From positions 3,906,001 through 3,970,000 of the forward strand of contig JABYQN010000001.1 of NCBI GenBank assembly GCA_022606135.1: 64,000 nucleotides of DNA. The letters run 5' to 3'. This stretch comes from Fomes fomentarius. Lineage: Eukaryota > Basidiomycota > Agaricomycetes > Polyporales > Polyporaceae. Position 1 is the stretch's first letter, and every line of letters begins with the position of its first letter. The notes under the pieces were generated by a model. That model searched no databases and was not told the origin of the DNA. It saw only the letters and a program-made list of their open reading frames with translations. A program made the translations under genes and the position numbers. Shown here in pieces: positions 44,260-55,004 of the stretch.

Positions 44260-47200
44260 ATGAGCCACAACGACACATCGCAACAGCCTCCCGGCAGACA
44301 TCAGAAAGGTAGTGTCCCTATATATACGTCGCACTCACAGACACTGACAACTGCCTATAGAATTCCTGGGTCCATACAACACGGTGACCATGTTGAGCCA
44401 GAAGCGCCTGATGGCAAAGTCAACTCATGACCGTATCGAGAACGGAAAGTCTCGTAAGAAGAAGCAAGGGGTAAGCTCCCTACCTGCTATGAGATTGAAT
44501 GCAAGCTCAGTATATCTTTCTAGGATAATGCAATCCCACTCAAAGAGAAAGCGCTCCTTAAAGTAAGTTCGTGATTGCTATCATATAGCAGTTCTCTAAT
44601 GCAGAAGTACACCTAGATTGCTATCAGAGAAGATGCCGATGCACGACAAGCAATGATCGCACAAGAAGAAGCACAGGTATATCTCGCACAAGCTTCTGTG
44701 CGATAAAAACCCTGGTTTAGTCTTGAACTTAGTCATCAGGTAGCGAGACGGAGCGCGAGGCTAAGAGGCCGGCCGTCCAGTCACAACATGAAATCAAACC
44801 GATAGGGAAGAATCAAGCCGCTCCGACCAACAAGCCGGGTTGTACAGACGCAACCGCACCAAACGCGACCGCACCAAACGCAACCACACCGAACGCGACC
44901 ACACCGAATGCAACCTCAACCACACCGAACGCGACCTCAACCACATCGAACGCGACCGCGACCATATTGAACACGCAACACATGACCGCGCTGAACCTAA
45001 CGCCATCTAACATGGTGGCGCTAAACATGTCTGCGCCACTTGTCACCCCTAACACATACAATGCAACCACACCAATGATTTTGGGTGCTCCAGGTTTCAC
45101 TGGACCATTCGCATTATCACCTGCGCTAGCATATGGCAACACGCAGCCCAACTTACAGAGCCTGTTTGGACCGCCGAGGGGCACATGCACTTACTCGATG
45201 CAACCGCTCCCCCAACTACTAGGCCAACAGCTCCCCTTGCATCTTCTGCATCCAACTCAACTCCCTCCTGCACTCTTCAACTTCCTTCGAGACTTGTATC
45301 GACAGGAAAAAGGCCAAGACTTGGTGAGCTTTGTTGCTATGGTCGACACGCTAGATGTTGATTTTCGGACAGTCCGATGAAGGCACACTCACTTTGTGGG
45401 CGAGCTTAGACGAGCGGACGCGAATTATGGTCGTAGAGAGATATACACGCCACATCGTAGAAGATCAAATGCGTGCAAACAATGCAGAACTCAGTAGGAT
45501 GCCTACACAGCTGATTCAAGCCTCAAGTTCATCGTCGATCGCCTCTTCGAAACATTCCACGGCTTCCGCACGACAGCCTGCTATCAATCAGGGCGTAGAG
45601 TCAGGTTTGGGTCATGAACAACCGAGTACACTTGCTCCGGATACCTCATCGACAGCTGCCTCGTATCGGGCTATCATGGGCCGGCAAGGTGTTCAACTCC
45701 CTCAGCCCTCCTCCACAGCCCCTGTGCCGGCAACAACCAGTGTTGTGGTTTCCTCTAGGCCCTCTGTCAGGGTAAGCAATCCATCCAGCGCTCACAGCTC
45801 ATCCTCCTTGCAGTCCAGCTTGGACTTGACCTCACTCGAACACAATGTACTGCGCGAAGCTGAAGATACAGTTGCAATTGATGCAGATGAAGATTCCGAG
45901 GTATGTGCCCTTTCTGCATCTGAATGATCTTCCTGTGTAACTGCAACACCCACTCTAGGACTCAGATATGGACATGGTCTTTGACGAAGAGAATGGGACG
46001 ATCGTGCCAGTAGACAAGGGGAAGGTGAGCAACAGCTTAGGGCTCTCTGTGTTGCAGGCTCGTGCTGATTTTCTTTAGGATCGCATGCAGGATGTCGATG
46101 AGTACGACGGCGATGCTGATGATGAAGAAGATATGCAGCGTGAAGTTCTTGAAGATATCGATGATCAGGAACTTGGTGTCTACCCCGAGCAGGATGATAC
46201 AGTGAGAGGTTTGCTGTCATGGACAAGGAACTATGCTCAGTTTCTCTCAACAGATGCCCGATCAGACCGCGGCCGCTGTGCCGCCTGACTTCATCATCAT
46301 GATGGCGCACAAGATGGACGCAATGAAGAAGACAATCCGCGAGCAGGGGAGCTGCATGCAAAAGATGCTGGAGACCAACCAGGTTTTCCAATGAGTCTCT
46401 TATGCGTTGATTCTCAACTCCTGGCTGATCACTCCACATGCTCAGAGAGGCGATACTCTGCGAGCTGAGAGGTATCCGTGGTGGTCTCACCGGCACTGAG
46501 CCCAGCACAAGTATGGTACCAGCTCCTCCATCAACGCCCAAAGTGTCACCCCGATCTCGTGCTGCCATTCGCAAGGTCCAAGAGCGTTCCGCCAAAGCGC
46601 GAGGCAAGGAGATCGTGCTTACGCCAGAACAGATCGACGAGGATCATTTGAAGCGCCTCAAGGTATGATGCTCGTGCTGACTTGCACATCATTAGTTCCT
46701 GACATCCTGCTATAGTTACGTATGCAGACCCACATCATGAGTCTCATAAAGATCAGCGACACTTCGGAGCTCCCGGTTCGCTTTCCAAGGCTCACTGACG
46801 AAGAGATTGCATCGTTTAACTGCAAAGAGGGAAATATCATGTGCACCCCCGACGACTTCCACATGGACTTCACCCGACTTTGGAAGAAATCTCTCAATAA
46901 GCTCGCACGCAAAGTCATCATTGTCTCCTTCGTTAAGAAAGCTGAAGGAGGGAAGTTCCCGCGGGACCCACTGCCAGCCAAGTTTCTCAACGATGAAGCC
47001 CTCGGGCCAATCGTTGACCAATATATGAAAACTCTGCGTCGTGCATACCGCGAAGCACATAATCCCAAAGAAGTTGACGACACAGTGAGGCTCCGCCAAG
47101 AGCGGGCTCGAAACTCTCGAATGAACATGGTATGTTATATGAGCTAGTTACTTCTGATGCAGCAACTGAAACAATATCACAGCTCTGGCAGTCCCGGCTG

Positions 47201-47656
47201 TATGTCGTGGCGAATCTGGGTGAAAACAGGCATAGCGCTCTGCTTCACATGATGGCCGCATGCAACATGAGTGGAGACGAGACTGATCCAGACACGCCCC
47301 TTCCGAAAGTCTGGCGTATTGTCATTGCAGGTTGGCAGAGTACTGAGCTATGCACCCTCCTGTGGTCTCTGGATGCAAAGTACATGGCTTGGGCGCAACC
47401 TTCTGATCCGAAGAAAAAGCGCAATGGCAGGAATGCAACACGTGTTCGAATTCTTCGAGAGACCAGCAGGATGGTCCCAGGTGTCGCTCCACCAGGTCTA
47501 TGGCGCAATTGCTACGATCCAACCTGGCTCGAGACACTTCAGGAGTGGGAAGTCGAGCAGCTTGACATTATCGATGATGACTACCCTTTCATTCTTCCCG
47601 AACCGGAGGGCTCTGATCAGGCTGCTCCTCCGCCGGCTACCCAAGATGCTCTTTGA
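44260..47656 (+). CDS. Large multi-exon gene of unknown function, Asn-Ala-Thr-Pro repeats
   Basis: Start ATG 44,260 (MSHNDTSQQPPGRHQK), GTAGTG donor next, then EFLGPYNTVTMLSQKRLMAK and several short exons. Around 44,850-44,970 a 15-bp repeat encodes NATTP/NATAP units. Then a Leu/Pro-rich region (PLPQLLGQQLPLHLLHPTQL), Ser-rich stretches and acidic exons (DVDEYDGDADDEEDMQ). Next come helical IIMMAHKMDAMKKTIREQG, FPRLTDEEIASFNCKEGNI, a basic helix RRAYREAHNPKEVDD, then NMSGDETDPDTPLPKVWRIV and PGLWRNCYDPTWLETLQ before the stop. The MSGDET-plus-W-plus-NxYD/W layout recalls a large uncharacterised Agaricomycete family. That is from memory, with no function known. Some exon joins are uncertain and one may be frameshifted near 44,750. 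Confidence 0.5.
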
Positions 47657-47759
47657 ACAGCTATAGGAGCAGCTATGCACCATCCTCAGGAGCTCGAGGG
47701 TTCATCACACGGGTCCATAATCGCACATACTACATTACACAAGTTGATAATATATATGA

Positions 47760-48000
47760 CCGGTTCTGTCCGGTTCTGTCTGGATTCGATCCGTGCAGTT
47801 CCGTGTGGATCCACTGCATGCGGTTTGGATTGGTCGTGCGCGGTCCTGTTTCGATTCGTTGTGTGTGAGTCTGTTTGGAATCGTTGTGCGCAGTCCTGTT
47901 TGCAATTGATGCGCGCGGTCCTGTTTCGATTCATTGCACACGGTTCTGTGTGACTTTGTTGCACGCAGTTCTGTTGAGATCTGGTGCATGCGGTTCTGCC
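47760..48000. repeat. Minisatellite, unit about 22-24 bp
   Basis: About 10 imperfect copies of GCGCGGTTCTGTTTGGATTCGTT. Its reverse complement shares the GCGCAGAAC-type core with the array at 11,440-11,815. Confidence 0.7.
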
Positions 48001-48129
48001 AGACCCGTTTTGCCTGGTTGTGTGTGGATTGGAGTTGCCCGGACGTGAAGTTGTGTGGGAGCGGCCTGAGTTCTGAGTGCTTTTACGATTAGTTGACAAG
48101 GCTTTTGCATGTAATCTTATCATGTATCA

Positions 48130-48560
48130 CCTATGTCTGGTTGGATTAGCAGACTGAATGAATGGATGATAGGGTCATTATAGGAAGTCAATAACATACC
48201 CATAGCACGGTGCTTCAGCTAGCAGATTGGTTATCTATCGGATGACTGTTAGCTGCCTGTTAACCGGCTATAACAGTGGCTAATTGGCATGCTAAAGTGA
48301 GGCGACAGCCGATAAAAGAGGTAAGCTGTTTGCTGGTGCGACAGTGGTACTATTTGAGTCTTATAGCTTACCTACTTACTTGACTAATAGCTGTTTGTCA
48401 GGTTTCCTTTTGGCTGGAATGATAGCCATATTATTGGCTCTTCATAGTTTAACAATTCAATCGGACAATAGCTAGCTTGTCAAGTTTCCTTTCACAAGGC
48501 TATTGACCTGTGCCACAGAGGCCAATACTGTGGCTCTTGCACCGACTGATAGACGGCTAA
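48130..48560. repeat. A/T-rich repeat, diverged copy of 10,735-11,290
   Basis: Direct-orientation similarity to 10,880-11,030 of roughly 70% by eye. No ORF. Confidence 0.5.
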
Positions 48561-48599
48561 TAGGTAACCTGTTATGTAGGCTTACAGCCTACAAACTGT

Positions 48600-48947
48600 C
48601 AGGGGAACAAGTACCCTCACTTCAAGAAGGGCCTCGCTCTTGCAGAGGACCTTGGTGTACCCATCACCTACGAGAGGCTTCACACCCTTGAAGAGGTGAT
48701 CAAGGTGATCACAGGTGCATTGTGTGAGGATTTTCAAGTTGCATGTGGCAGTACTAGTGCTGTGTGCATCGATTGCAAATATGATCTGGACAATGAGAGC
48801 TGCACATCCCTCTTCAATCACATCTCTGAGGAAATATTTGAGGAGGCACCCATCATGTCCTCTGCTGCGCCAGTCTATGACAAAGAAGATGCTGTATCGC
48901 TCGGCTTGGACTTCGACTGTGAGGTAGCCAAACTCACTGGGTTTTGA
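48600..48947 (+). CDS. Unrecognised ORF fragment
   Basis: Open frame without its own ATG at the left end: HFKKGLALAEDLGVPITYER, LHTLEEVIKVITG, then a Cys-containing part (VCIDCKYDLDNESC) and an acidic end to a TGA at 48,945-48,947. It looks like real protein sequence but matches nothing I know. It sits between the A/T-rich repeat and a copia relic, so it may be a captured or old gene piece. Confidence 0.35.
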   Translation, partial: QGNKYPHFKKGLALAEDLGVPITYERLHTLEEVIKVITGALCEDFQVACGSTSAVCIDCKYDLDNESCTSLFNHISEEIFEEAPIMSSAAPVYDKEDAVSLGLDFDCEVAKLTGF

Positions 48948-48977
48948 AACTGGCAAGTAGCTTCAACTCCCCATGCT

Positions 48978-49650
48978 GTGCATCTGCTGATCTACGATAC
49001 TTCTGCCCCCTGCACCTGTTATATAGACCATATTATATGTAACAATGTAGTACACATGGGTGATGAATTGAATGTGTCGACTACCAGTAGACCTAGCAGT
49101 AACACTGTGCGTGCAGACACAAAGGAAGTGAAGCAAGCGACTTGGCTCCTTGATTCAGGAGCATCACCACACTTCACGAACTCATTGACTGACTTTGTTG
49201 AATACAGTCCACTTGCTGAAGAAATAATTGTGTCAACAGCAAATGGTAGAAGTACTACAGAAGGCAGCGGGACTGTAATTCTGAACTGTGCAGCCAAAGA
49301 TGGCAGTGTGTGCACAACTGTGCAAATCACGCCTGTGTATTACATTTCAGGTTTGATCTCATGACTCCTGTCTATGGGAGAATTCCTGCAGACTGGTCTG
49401 CACATTCAAGGAGATGCAAATTTAATCACACTTTGACAACCTAATGGCAATATCTTTCTAACTTTCCTCTCACGTGAACAGGATGACACAATCTTCTGTG
49501 TTCACAGTGTGGATGTTGCAGATGTGCTTAGCATATGTGACAGTAGCCCATGTTGATATGATACACTGCATAGACAGTTCACACATCCCTCATGCAATGT
49601 CTTGAAACATGTGTGTAGGAAAACTATAGAGCTTCCACGTGATGACCCTA
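48978..49650 (+). mobile_element. Copia relic: protease and GAG-pre-integrase fragment
   Basis: Frame contains the Ty1/copia protease active site WLLDSGASPHFTNSLTDFVEY and flap region. After in-frame stops near 49,362, 49,434 and 49,558, recognisable GAG-pre-integrase sequence remains (DTLHRQFTHPSCNVLKHVCR). It ends where the LTR at 49,651 begins. The style fits the Gag fragment at 10,079 (same family likely). CpG-poor and clearly dead. Confidence 0.7.
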
Positions 49651-50096
49651 CTCATGGGTCTTGTGCCCTAGCCAAGTCCATGGTTTGTTTTCATTCAGCC
49701 TTCCACACATTCCCTAATTCCTTCACTGCACCATTATCCTCGCCGATTTTTCCCTCCTTCCTTATTCGACCTGTGGCTGTGCAAATATTCACACAGGGTC
49801 GCGACAGGCGCCCCGCGCCTCGGTTAAGAGCGCTAGCCCGTGCATTGACTCCTGCGCCCTCCATGAATTCTTCTTTGAGCGCTTTTGTATGTTTTGTTGA
49901 TTCCCATGTTTGGAAGTACTGTACAGTTCATTCCCATGCGCTCCTGCGCCGTAGACAGTCGCTGTGTCGAGCTCTGGTGTCTCTTAGACTTCACAGAGCT
50001 CGACATAGATGGGTAGTATTATTTCTGCAATATATAAGACTTCACAGGGCTCGACATAGGCCATTGTGATTGCTCTGAGGCACACTGCAGTCAACA
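49651..50096 (+). repeat. Copia-1 LTR, long form, 5' end missing about 8 bp
   Basis: Starts at CTCATGGGTCTTG and lacks the TGTTGGAC terminus. Ends ...GCAGTCAACA. Contains the 51-bp duplication. No internal sequence on either side. Confidence 0.88.
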
Positions 50097-50221
50097 CGCA
50101 CTTCCCATGCATGGCTAGTGTGCATGCACAAGAAGAACGCAGCACTTCTAAGCATGTGTCAGTTCTGAGCATACATTGAGAATCAGTACAATTCATGTGT
50201 CCAGAAATGGATGTCAGATGC

Positions 50222-50551
50222 AGGGTGGCTTGTGGCAGTCAAGCATATTGCTTTTTGATCCTTTGATGTCAGCTCTTCCTATCATACCAAAGCAGAATTT
50301 GGTAAGCATTGGACTGTTCACCCACTAATAGGGAACGTGAGCTGGGTTTAGACCATTGTGAGACAGGTTAGTTTTACCCTACTGATGGAGTGTTATCATA
50401 ATAGTAATTGAACTTAGTATAAGAGGATCCATTCATTCAGATATTTGGTATTTGCACCTGTCCGATGTGAATGGAAATGGGGTACTGTAAGCAGTAGAGT
50501 AGCCTTGTTGCTATGATCTGCTGAGGTTAAGCCCCTGTTCTATAGATTTGT
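50222..50551 (+). rRNA. 28S rRNA relic, 3' end only
   Basis: Plus-strand match to the conserved 3' part of 28S: GGCTTGTGGCAGTCAAGC, CTCTTCCTATCATACC, ACCCACTAATAGGGAACGTG and GAGACAGGTTAGTTTTACCC. It ends with GTAAGCAGTAGAGTAGCCTT and the GATCTGCTGAG end motif. About 250 bp are deleted near 50,465-50,480. Conserved CG sites read TG or CA (for example ACCATTGTGAGAC for ACCGTCGTGAGAC), so it is a dead copy. Its strand is opposite to the 18S-ITS-5.8S relic beside it. Confidence 0.9.
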
Positions 50552-50985
50552 TCAACACTTGTTGGACTCTTCTCTCTTTCCTTACCACCTTCAGACTTCA
50601 GAGCAGGTCCAGTGGGACTTGTGCTCTAGTTTGGGGATCAGTTTGATTTGTTACCAGGATGACCATGCATTCTCTTTCCCATCTTATATGACCATGCAGA
50701 GGGAATAGAGAGGTTTGTTTTGCAAACAAGCCTGCACATTCAATGCGCAAAGGGTACTTGCCAGTGCCAATTAGTCTGAGTTTGATTTCTGCCATCTTGT
50801 CTTGTTCAGACATCATTGACTGACTGTTAATGATTCATTAGTCTGCAGGTGCTGCTTCCACTTTGCAGAGTTGATTGGCTTGTAGTTGAGCAGCAACAGT
50901 GAGCTTACTGGACTTGCAGTCTATTTGTTACCATGATGAATATCACCATACATTTACAGTTTTCACCCTAGAGCCCTCTTCTTAC
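50552..50985. other. Possible rDNA spacer or unrelated DNA, nothing identified
   Basis: Follows the 28S 3' end, where intergenic spacer is expected. No 5S gene or 28S 5' end was found in either orientation. The 28S-to-ITS2 inversion junction lies somewhere here. Confidence 0.35.
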
Positions 50986-51085
50986 TGGGAGCACTCCTCC
51001 ATTACCAAACACTTATACTCAAATGAGGGCCAGCAAAAGCCTCCAATAGCCAACCGTACAAACCCACAAAGGTTTATAGGTTGAG
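50986..51085 (-). other. ITS2 relic
   Basis: Reverse complement starts CTCAACCTATAAACC directly after 5.8S and includes GGAGGCTTTTGCTGG, as in polypore ITS2. The far part is lost or too diverged. Confidence 0.65.
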
Positions 51086-51236
51086 AATTTCATGACACTC
51101 AAACAGGCATGCTTCTCAGAATACCAAGGAGCACAAGGTGCATTTGAAGATTTGATGATTCACTGAATTCTGCAATTCACATTACTTATTGCATTTTGCT
51201 GCAATGCATGAGCCAAGAGATCCATTGCTGAAAGGT
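51086..51236 (-). rRNA. 5.8S rRNA relic
   Basis: Minus-strand match to fungal 5.8S: CTTTCAGCAATGGATCTC start, GTGAATTGCAGAATTCAGTG, and the GGCATGCCTG...GAGTGTCATGAA end (here with CpG losses). About 8 bp are missing where CGATGAAGAACGCAGC is expected. Normal length is about 158 bp, here about 151. Confidence 0.9.
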
Positions 51237-51403
51237 GGATTATAGATGTGTTACTTCAATAGTTTGTAAAGAAAACATGGGCCAAGTGATGCTGCTGCAA
51301 AGCAACACACCTGAAATCCCACAGTAAGTGCACAGATGTAGAGTGGATGAGCAGGGCATGCACATGCCTCAGCAGGCCAGCTACAACCCATGTCAAAACT
51401 CAT
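51237..51403 (-). other. ITS1 relic with polypore-type sequence
   Basis: Reverse complement begins GAGTTTTGACATGGGTTGTA and contains GCTGGCCTGCTGAGGCATGT and CTCATCCACTCTACATCTGT. This wording is close to ITS1 of Trametes- and Lentinus-like polypores apart from CpG decay (from memory). Confidence 0.75.
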
Positions 51404-52043
51404 AAATGATCCTTCTGCAGGTTCACCTATGGAAACCTTGTTACGACTTTTACCACCTCTAACTGACCAAGTTTGATCAAGTTTTCAGTGACAGGGTGCT
51501 GTTGCTGGCTCCCCAAAGCCAATCCCAAGACATCACTAAGCCATTCAATCAGTAGTAGCAACAGGCAGTGTGTACAAAGGGCAGGGACATCGTCAATGCA
51601 AACTGATGACTCACGCTTACTAGAATTCCTCTTTGAAGAGCGATCATTGCAATGCTCTATCCCCAGCATGACAGAGTTTCACAAGATTACCCAGACCTTC
51701 TGGCCAAGGAAAAAAACTTGCTGGCTCTGTCAGTATAGCACATGTGCAGCCCAGAACATCTAAGGGCATCACAGACCTGTTATTGCCTCAAACTTTTGTG
51801 TGTTAGATGCAGACAGTCCCTCTAAGAAGCCAGCAACCAGCAAAAGCCAGCCTGGCTATTAAGCAGGTTATGGTCTTGTTCATTATTGGAATTAACCAGA
51901 CAAATCACTCCACCAACTAAGAACAGCCATGCATCACCACCCATAAAATCATAAGAAAGCTATCAAATTGTCAATCCTGGTCATGTCTGGACCTGGTGAG
52001 TTTCCCTGTGTTGAGTCAAATCAAGCTGCAGGCTCCACTCCTG

Positions 52044-52325
52044 ATGCACTATGATCTACAGTATTCTTATAGGTAGCCTCAGACTTGTTATGGGCCCTTA
52101 TAACATGTGGACAATGCAACTATGGTCAACAGTGGTGCAAGATATGGGTGTCTGCCCAATTTGGTAGTGGAAGTGCCAGTGCAAGAAAATTCAGTGTGTT
52201 CACAGAATTATGCAAGGCACTGTACACTGTAGTTAGCTTGCCATAGGGGGACACATGGCAAGCCAACTGATCTTCATTGTTGTGATGAACAGGTGTATCT
52301 TAGAATGCCATGGTAGTGGAATAGT
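52044..52325. repeat. 282-bp insert in the 18S relic, flanked by 13-bp direct repeats
   Basis: GGCTCCACTCCTG occurs at 52,031-52,043 and again at 52,326-52,338. The native 18S has it once. This suits a target-site duplication. The place is near the known group I intron site S943, but the insert lacks a clear group I core and the repeats do not fit normal intron borders. Confidence 0.55.
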
Positions 52326-52569
52326 GGCTCCACTCCTGGTGGTGCCCTTCCATCAATTCCTTTAAGTTTTAGCCTTGTGACCATACTCCCCCCAGAACCC
52401 AAAGACTTTGATTTTCCGTAAGGTGCTGAGCAACACATAAGATTGAGGTCACCCAATCCCTAGTTGGCATAGTTAACTGTTATGGCTACAATAGTATCTG
52501 ATCTTTTTTGATGCCCTAACCTTCATTCTTGACTAATGAAAACATCCTTGGCAAATGCTTTCATAGTAC

Positions 52570-53789
52570 ATGCCTGGAGGAGTTCTACACTCAGGAGGGA
52601 TCCAAAGGCCGAGCATTGGTCAGATGCCTGACAAGACCCTAATCAATAATTTCCAGGTGCCTAACTGTACAATAATAATTCCTGACCTTGACAAGATGCA
52701 CAAGTCTGGTATTGGGAGGACATTGGGATGGGCACCTGCTATAATCAAATAAGCCCACTGATACAAACAGGTTCAGTGCCTACTCCAGGTGTCTTTCTTT
52801 TCCTTTTTACGTCTTGTTTCCTCTTTGAGCTCAATCTCTGTACCTCTGTTCTCATGACAATCCAACATCATCATCATGCTTACTTCATCTCATCAACTCA
52901 GTAGGAGTCATACTATACTAGGCCTAGACCCATACTTACTATGACTTGCTTTGACTCATGTTGACTAGTGCTGACTTGTCCTGACTCATTGTGACCTGTA
53001 CCTCATGTATATATTTATAGCACAGGCAAACTTGAGGTGTTCCTCAGTTTGACCTCCTTTTCCAATTGAAGCTTTCTCCCCATCAAAACCCTTGTCCCCT
53101 GCTTAACTTCTAACACAGTACTCAACTATGCCTCTTTGGTGTACATTCCCCAAGTGACTTGCATACTCAATCAACATTCAAACCTCAACATCATTGTAAC
53201 TCCTCAACTCGTGCATGCACAGACCTCCTAGATGCCCACATAAGCCTTGGTGTAACACCCACCTGAAGTACTGTGGAAATGCAAAAGTGCACTGGAGGGA
53301 TTTGAACCAACAAACACTATTTACACTTGTGCTGTCCATGACCACTACTCCATCTTGCCTTAAAACTAGAACAAAGTGTATAGTACATAGACATTTTAGC
53401 CAGCCTCAGGAAAACATCCTCACCTGTGGTTGTTGAAACTACATGGAAAATGGTGATGAATCATATTTTATGGCTTCTATTTATCACAAAGTATGTGCTG
53501 TGAGGTCCATTGCATTGTAACAGTGGAGAGTATAATAACATTCCACTTTGACATTCATGCATATTCATGGCCTGAAAACAGGTGCCCATGCACCAGTATC
53601 TACTCAATATCCAGGCAGCATCCAACAGAGGCCTGGGATCCAGTTGTCTGCTCTTTACTGCATTGGTGGACTTGGATAAACTGAGCATTATCTGTGGGAT
53701 CACTTGCCAAGGTCAGTTCAGTGTCAAAATCAGGCCATTTTGATAATTTCTGGGTCAATATCAGCATGACTCATCACTCATTTGGATGT
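52570..53789. other. 1.2-kb insert in the 18S relic, origin unknown
   Basis: Interrupts the conserved GCAAATGCTTTCGCAGTAGTTAGTC (+ orientation) after CATAGTA. Only GTA is shared at both borders. Holds a short open frame (IQRPSIGQMPDKTLINNF, then IIIPDLDKMHKSG) at 52,605-52,752, a run of TGACT/TGACTCA words near 52,930-53,000 and no recognised element. Confidence 0.45.
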
Positions 53790-54601
53790 GTAGTTAGTCT
53801 TCAGTAAATCCAAGAATTTCACCTCCAGCAACTGAATACTAATGCCCCCAACTATCCCTATTTATCATTACAGCAACTCTAGAAACCAACAAAATAGAAC
53901 TGCATGTCCTATTTTATTATTCCATGCTAATGTGTCCAGACAGAGGCTTGCTTTGAACACTTTAATTTTCTCAAGGTAAAAGTCCTGGTTCCCCAACACA
54001 CCCAGTGAAGAGCATGCCAGCTCACCAAGAGGTAAGACCCAGCCAGACAGTACATACTGTGAGGCAGACCGCCTGGCCAGGTCTGAAGTTCAACTATGAG
54101 CTTTTTAACTGCAACAACTTTGATTTATGCTATTGGAGCTGTAATCACTGTGGCTGCTGGCACCAGACTTGCCCTCCAATTGTTCCTCATTCAGAGAATT
54201 AAATTGTACTCATTCTAATTATGAGACCCAAAAGAGCCCCAGGTTATTTATTGTCACTACCTCCCTGTGTCAGGATTGGGTAATTTGCACGCCTGCTGCC
54301 TTCCTTGGATGTGGTAGCTGTTTCTCAGGCTCCCTCTCCAGAATTGAACTATTATTCCCCATTACCCATTGAAACTATGGTAGGCCTCTATTCTACCATC
54401 ATAAGGTGATAGGGTAGATATTTGATAGAAGCATCACTGGCACAAGGTCATGCAATTCAAGAAGTTATTATAAATCGCCATTGGAGAAGTGAACCATGTT
54501 GGTTTTATTTAATAAATACCCCCTTCCAGAAGTCGGGGCTTGATTGCATGTATTAGCTCTATAATCACCACAGTTATCCATGTAACAAGGTACCATCAAA
54601 T

Positions 54602-55004
54602 TGTTGGACCTCATGGGTCTTGTGCCCTAGCCAAGTCCATGGTTTGTTTTCATTCAGCCTTCCGCACATTTCCTAATTCCTTCACTGCACCATTATCTTC
54701 GCCGATTTTTCCCTCCTTCCCTATTTGACCTGTGGCTGTGCAAATATTCACACAGGGTCGCGACGGGCGCCCCGCGCCTCGGTTAAGAGCGCTAGCCTGT
54801 GCATTGACTCCTGCGCCCTCCCTGAATTTTTCTTTGAGCGCTTTTGTATGTTTTGTTGATTCCCATGTTTGGAAGTACTGTACAGTTGTTTCCCACGCAC
54901 TCCTGCGCCGTAGACAGTCGCTGTGTCGAGCTCTGGTGTCTCTTAGACTTCACAGAGCTCGACATAGGCCATTGTGATTGCTCTGAGGCACACTGCAGTC
55001 AACA
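54602..55004 (+). repeat. Copia-1 LTR, short form, inverted
   Basis: 403 bp, TGTTGGACCTC...GCAGTCAACA. It joins 18S relic sequence (left) to the Pro-rich part of gag-pol (right). Confidence 0.92.

Larger units (their letters stand above)
51404..54601 (-). rRNA. 18S rRNA relic with two insertions, 5' end cut by an LTR
   Basis: Minus-strand 18S read from its 3' end (AATGATCCTTCTGCAGGTTC on +) to near the 5' end (TTAGCTCTATAATCACCACA on +), where the copia-1 LTR at 54,602 interrupts it. Nearly all 18S helices can be followed. Inserts at about 52,044-52,325 and 52,570-53,789 account for the extra length (3.2 kb against 1.8 kb). CG sites are almost uniformly TG or CA: GTGTACAAAGGGCAGGGACATC, where functional genes read GGGACG, is one example. 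The last about 100 bp of the 5' end are absent and do not reappear after the element. Confidence 0.92.

Noticed and set aside
52044..52325. Clear group I intron
   Set aside because: Conserved P/Q/R/S core not found by eye, and the 13-bp flanking repeats do not suit intron borders.
53285..53370. tRNA gene on the minus strand (GGTTCAAATCCC box)
   Set aside because: The B-box word is good, but neither acceptor stem nor T stem pairs properly.
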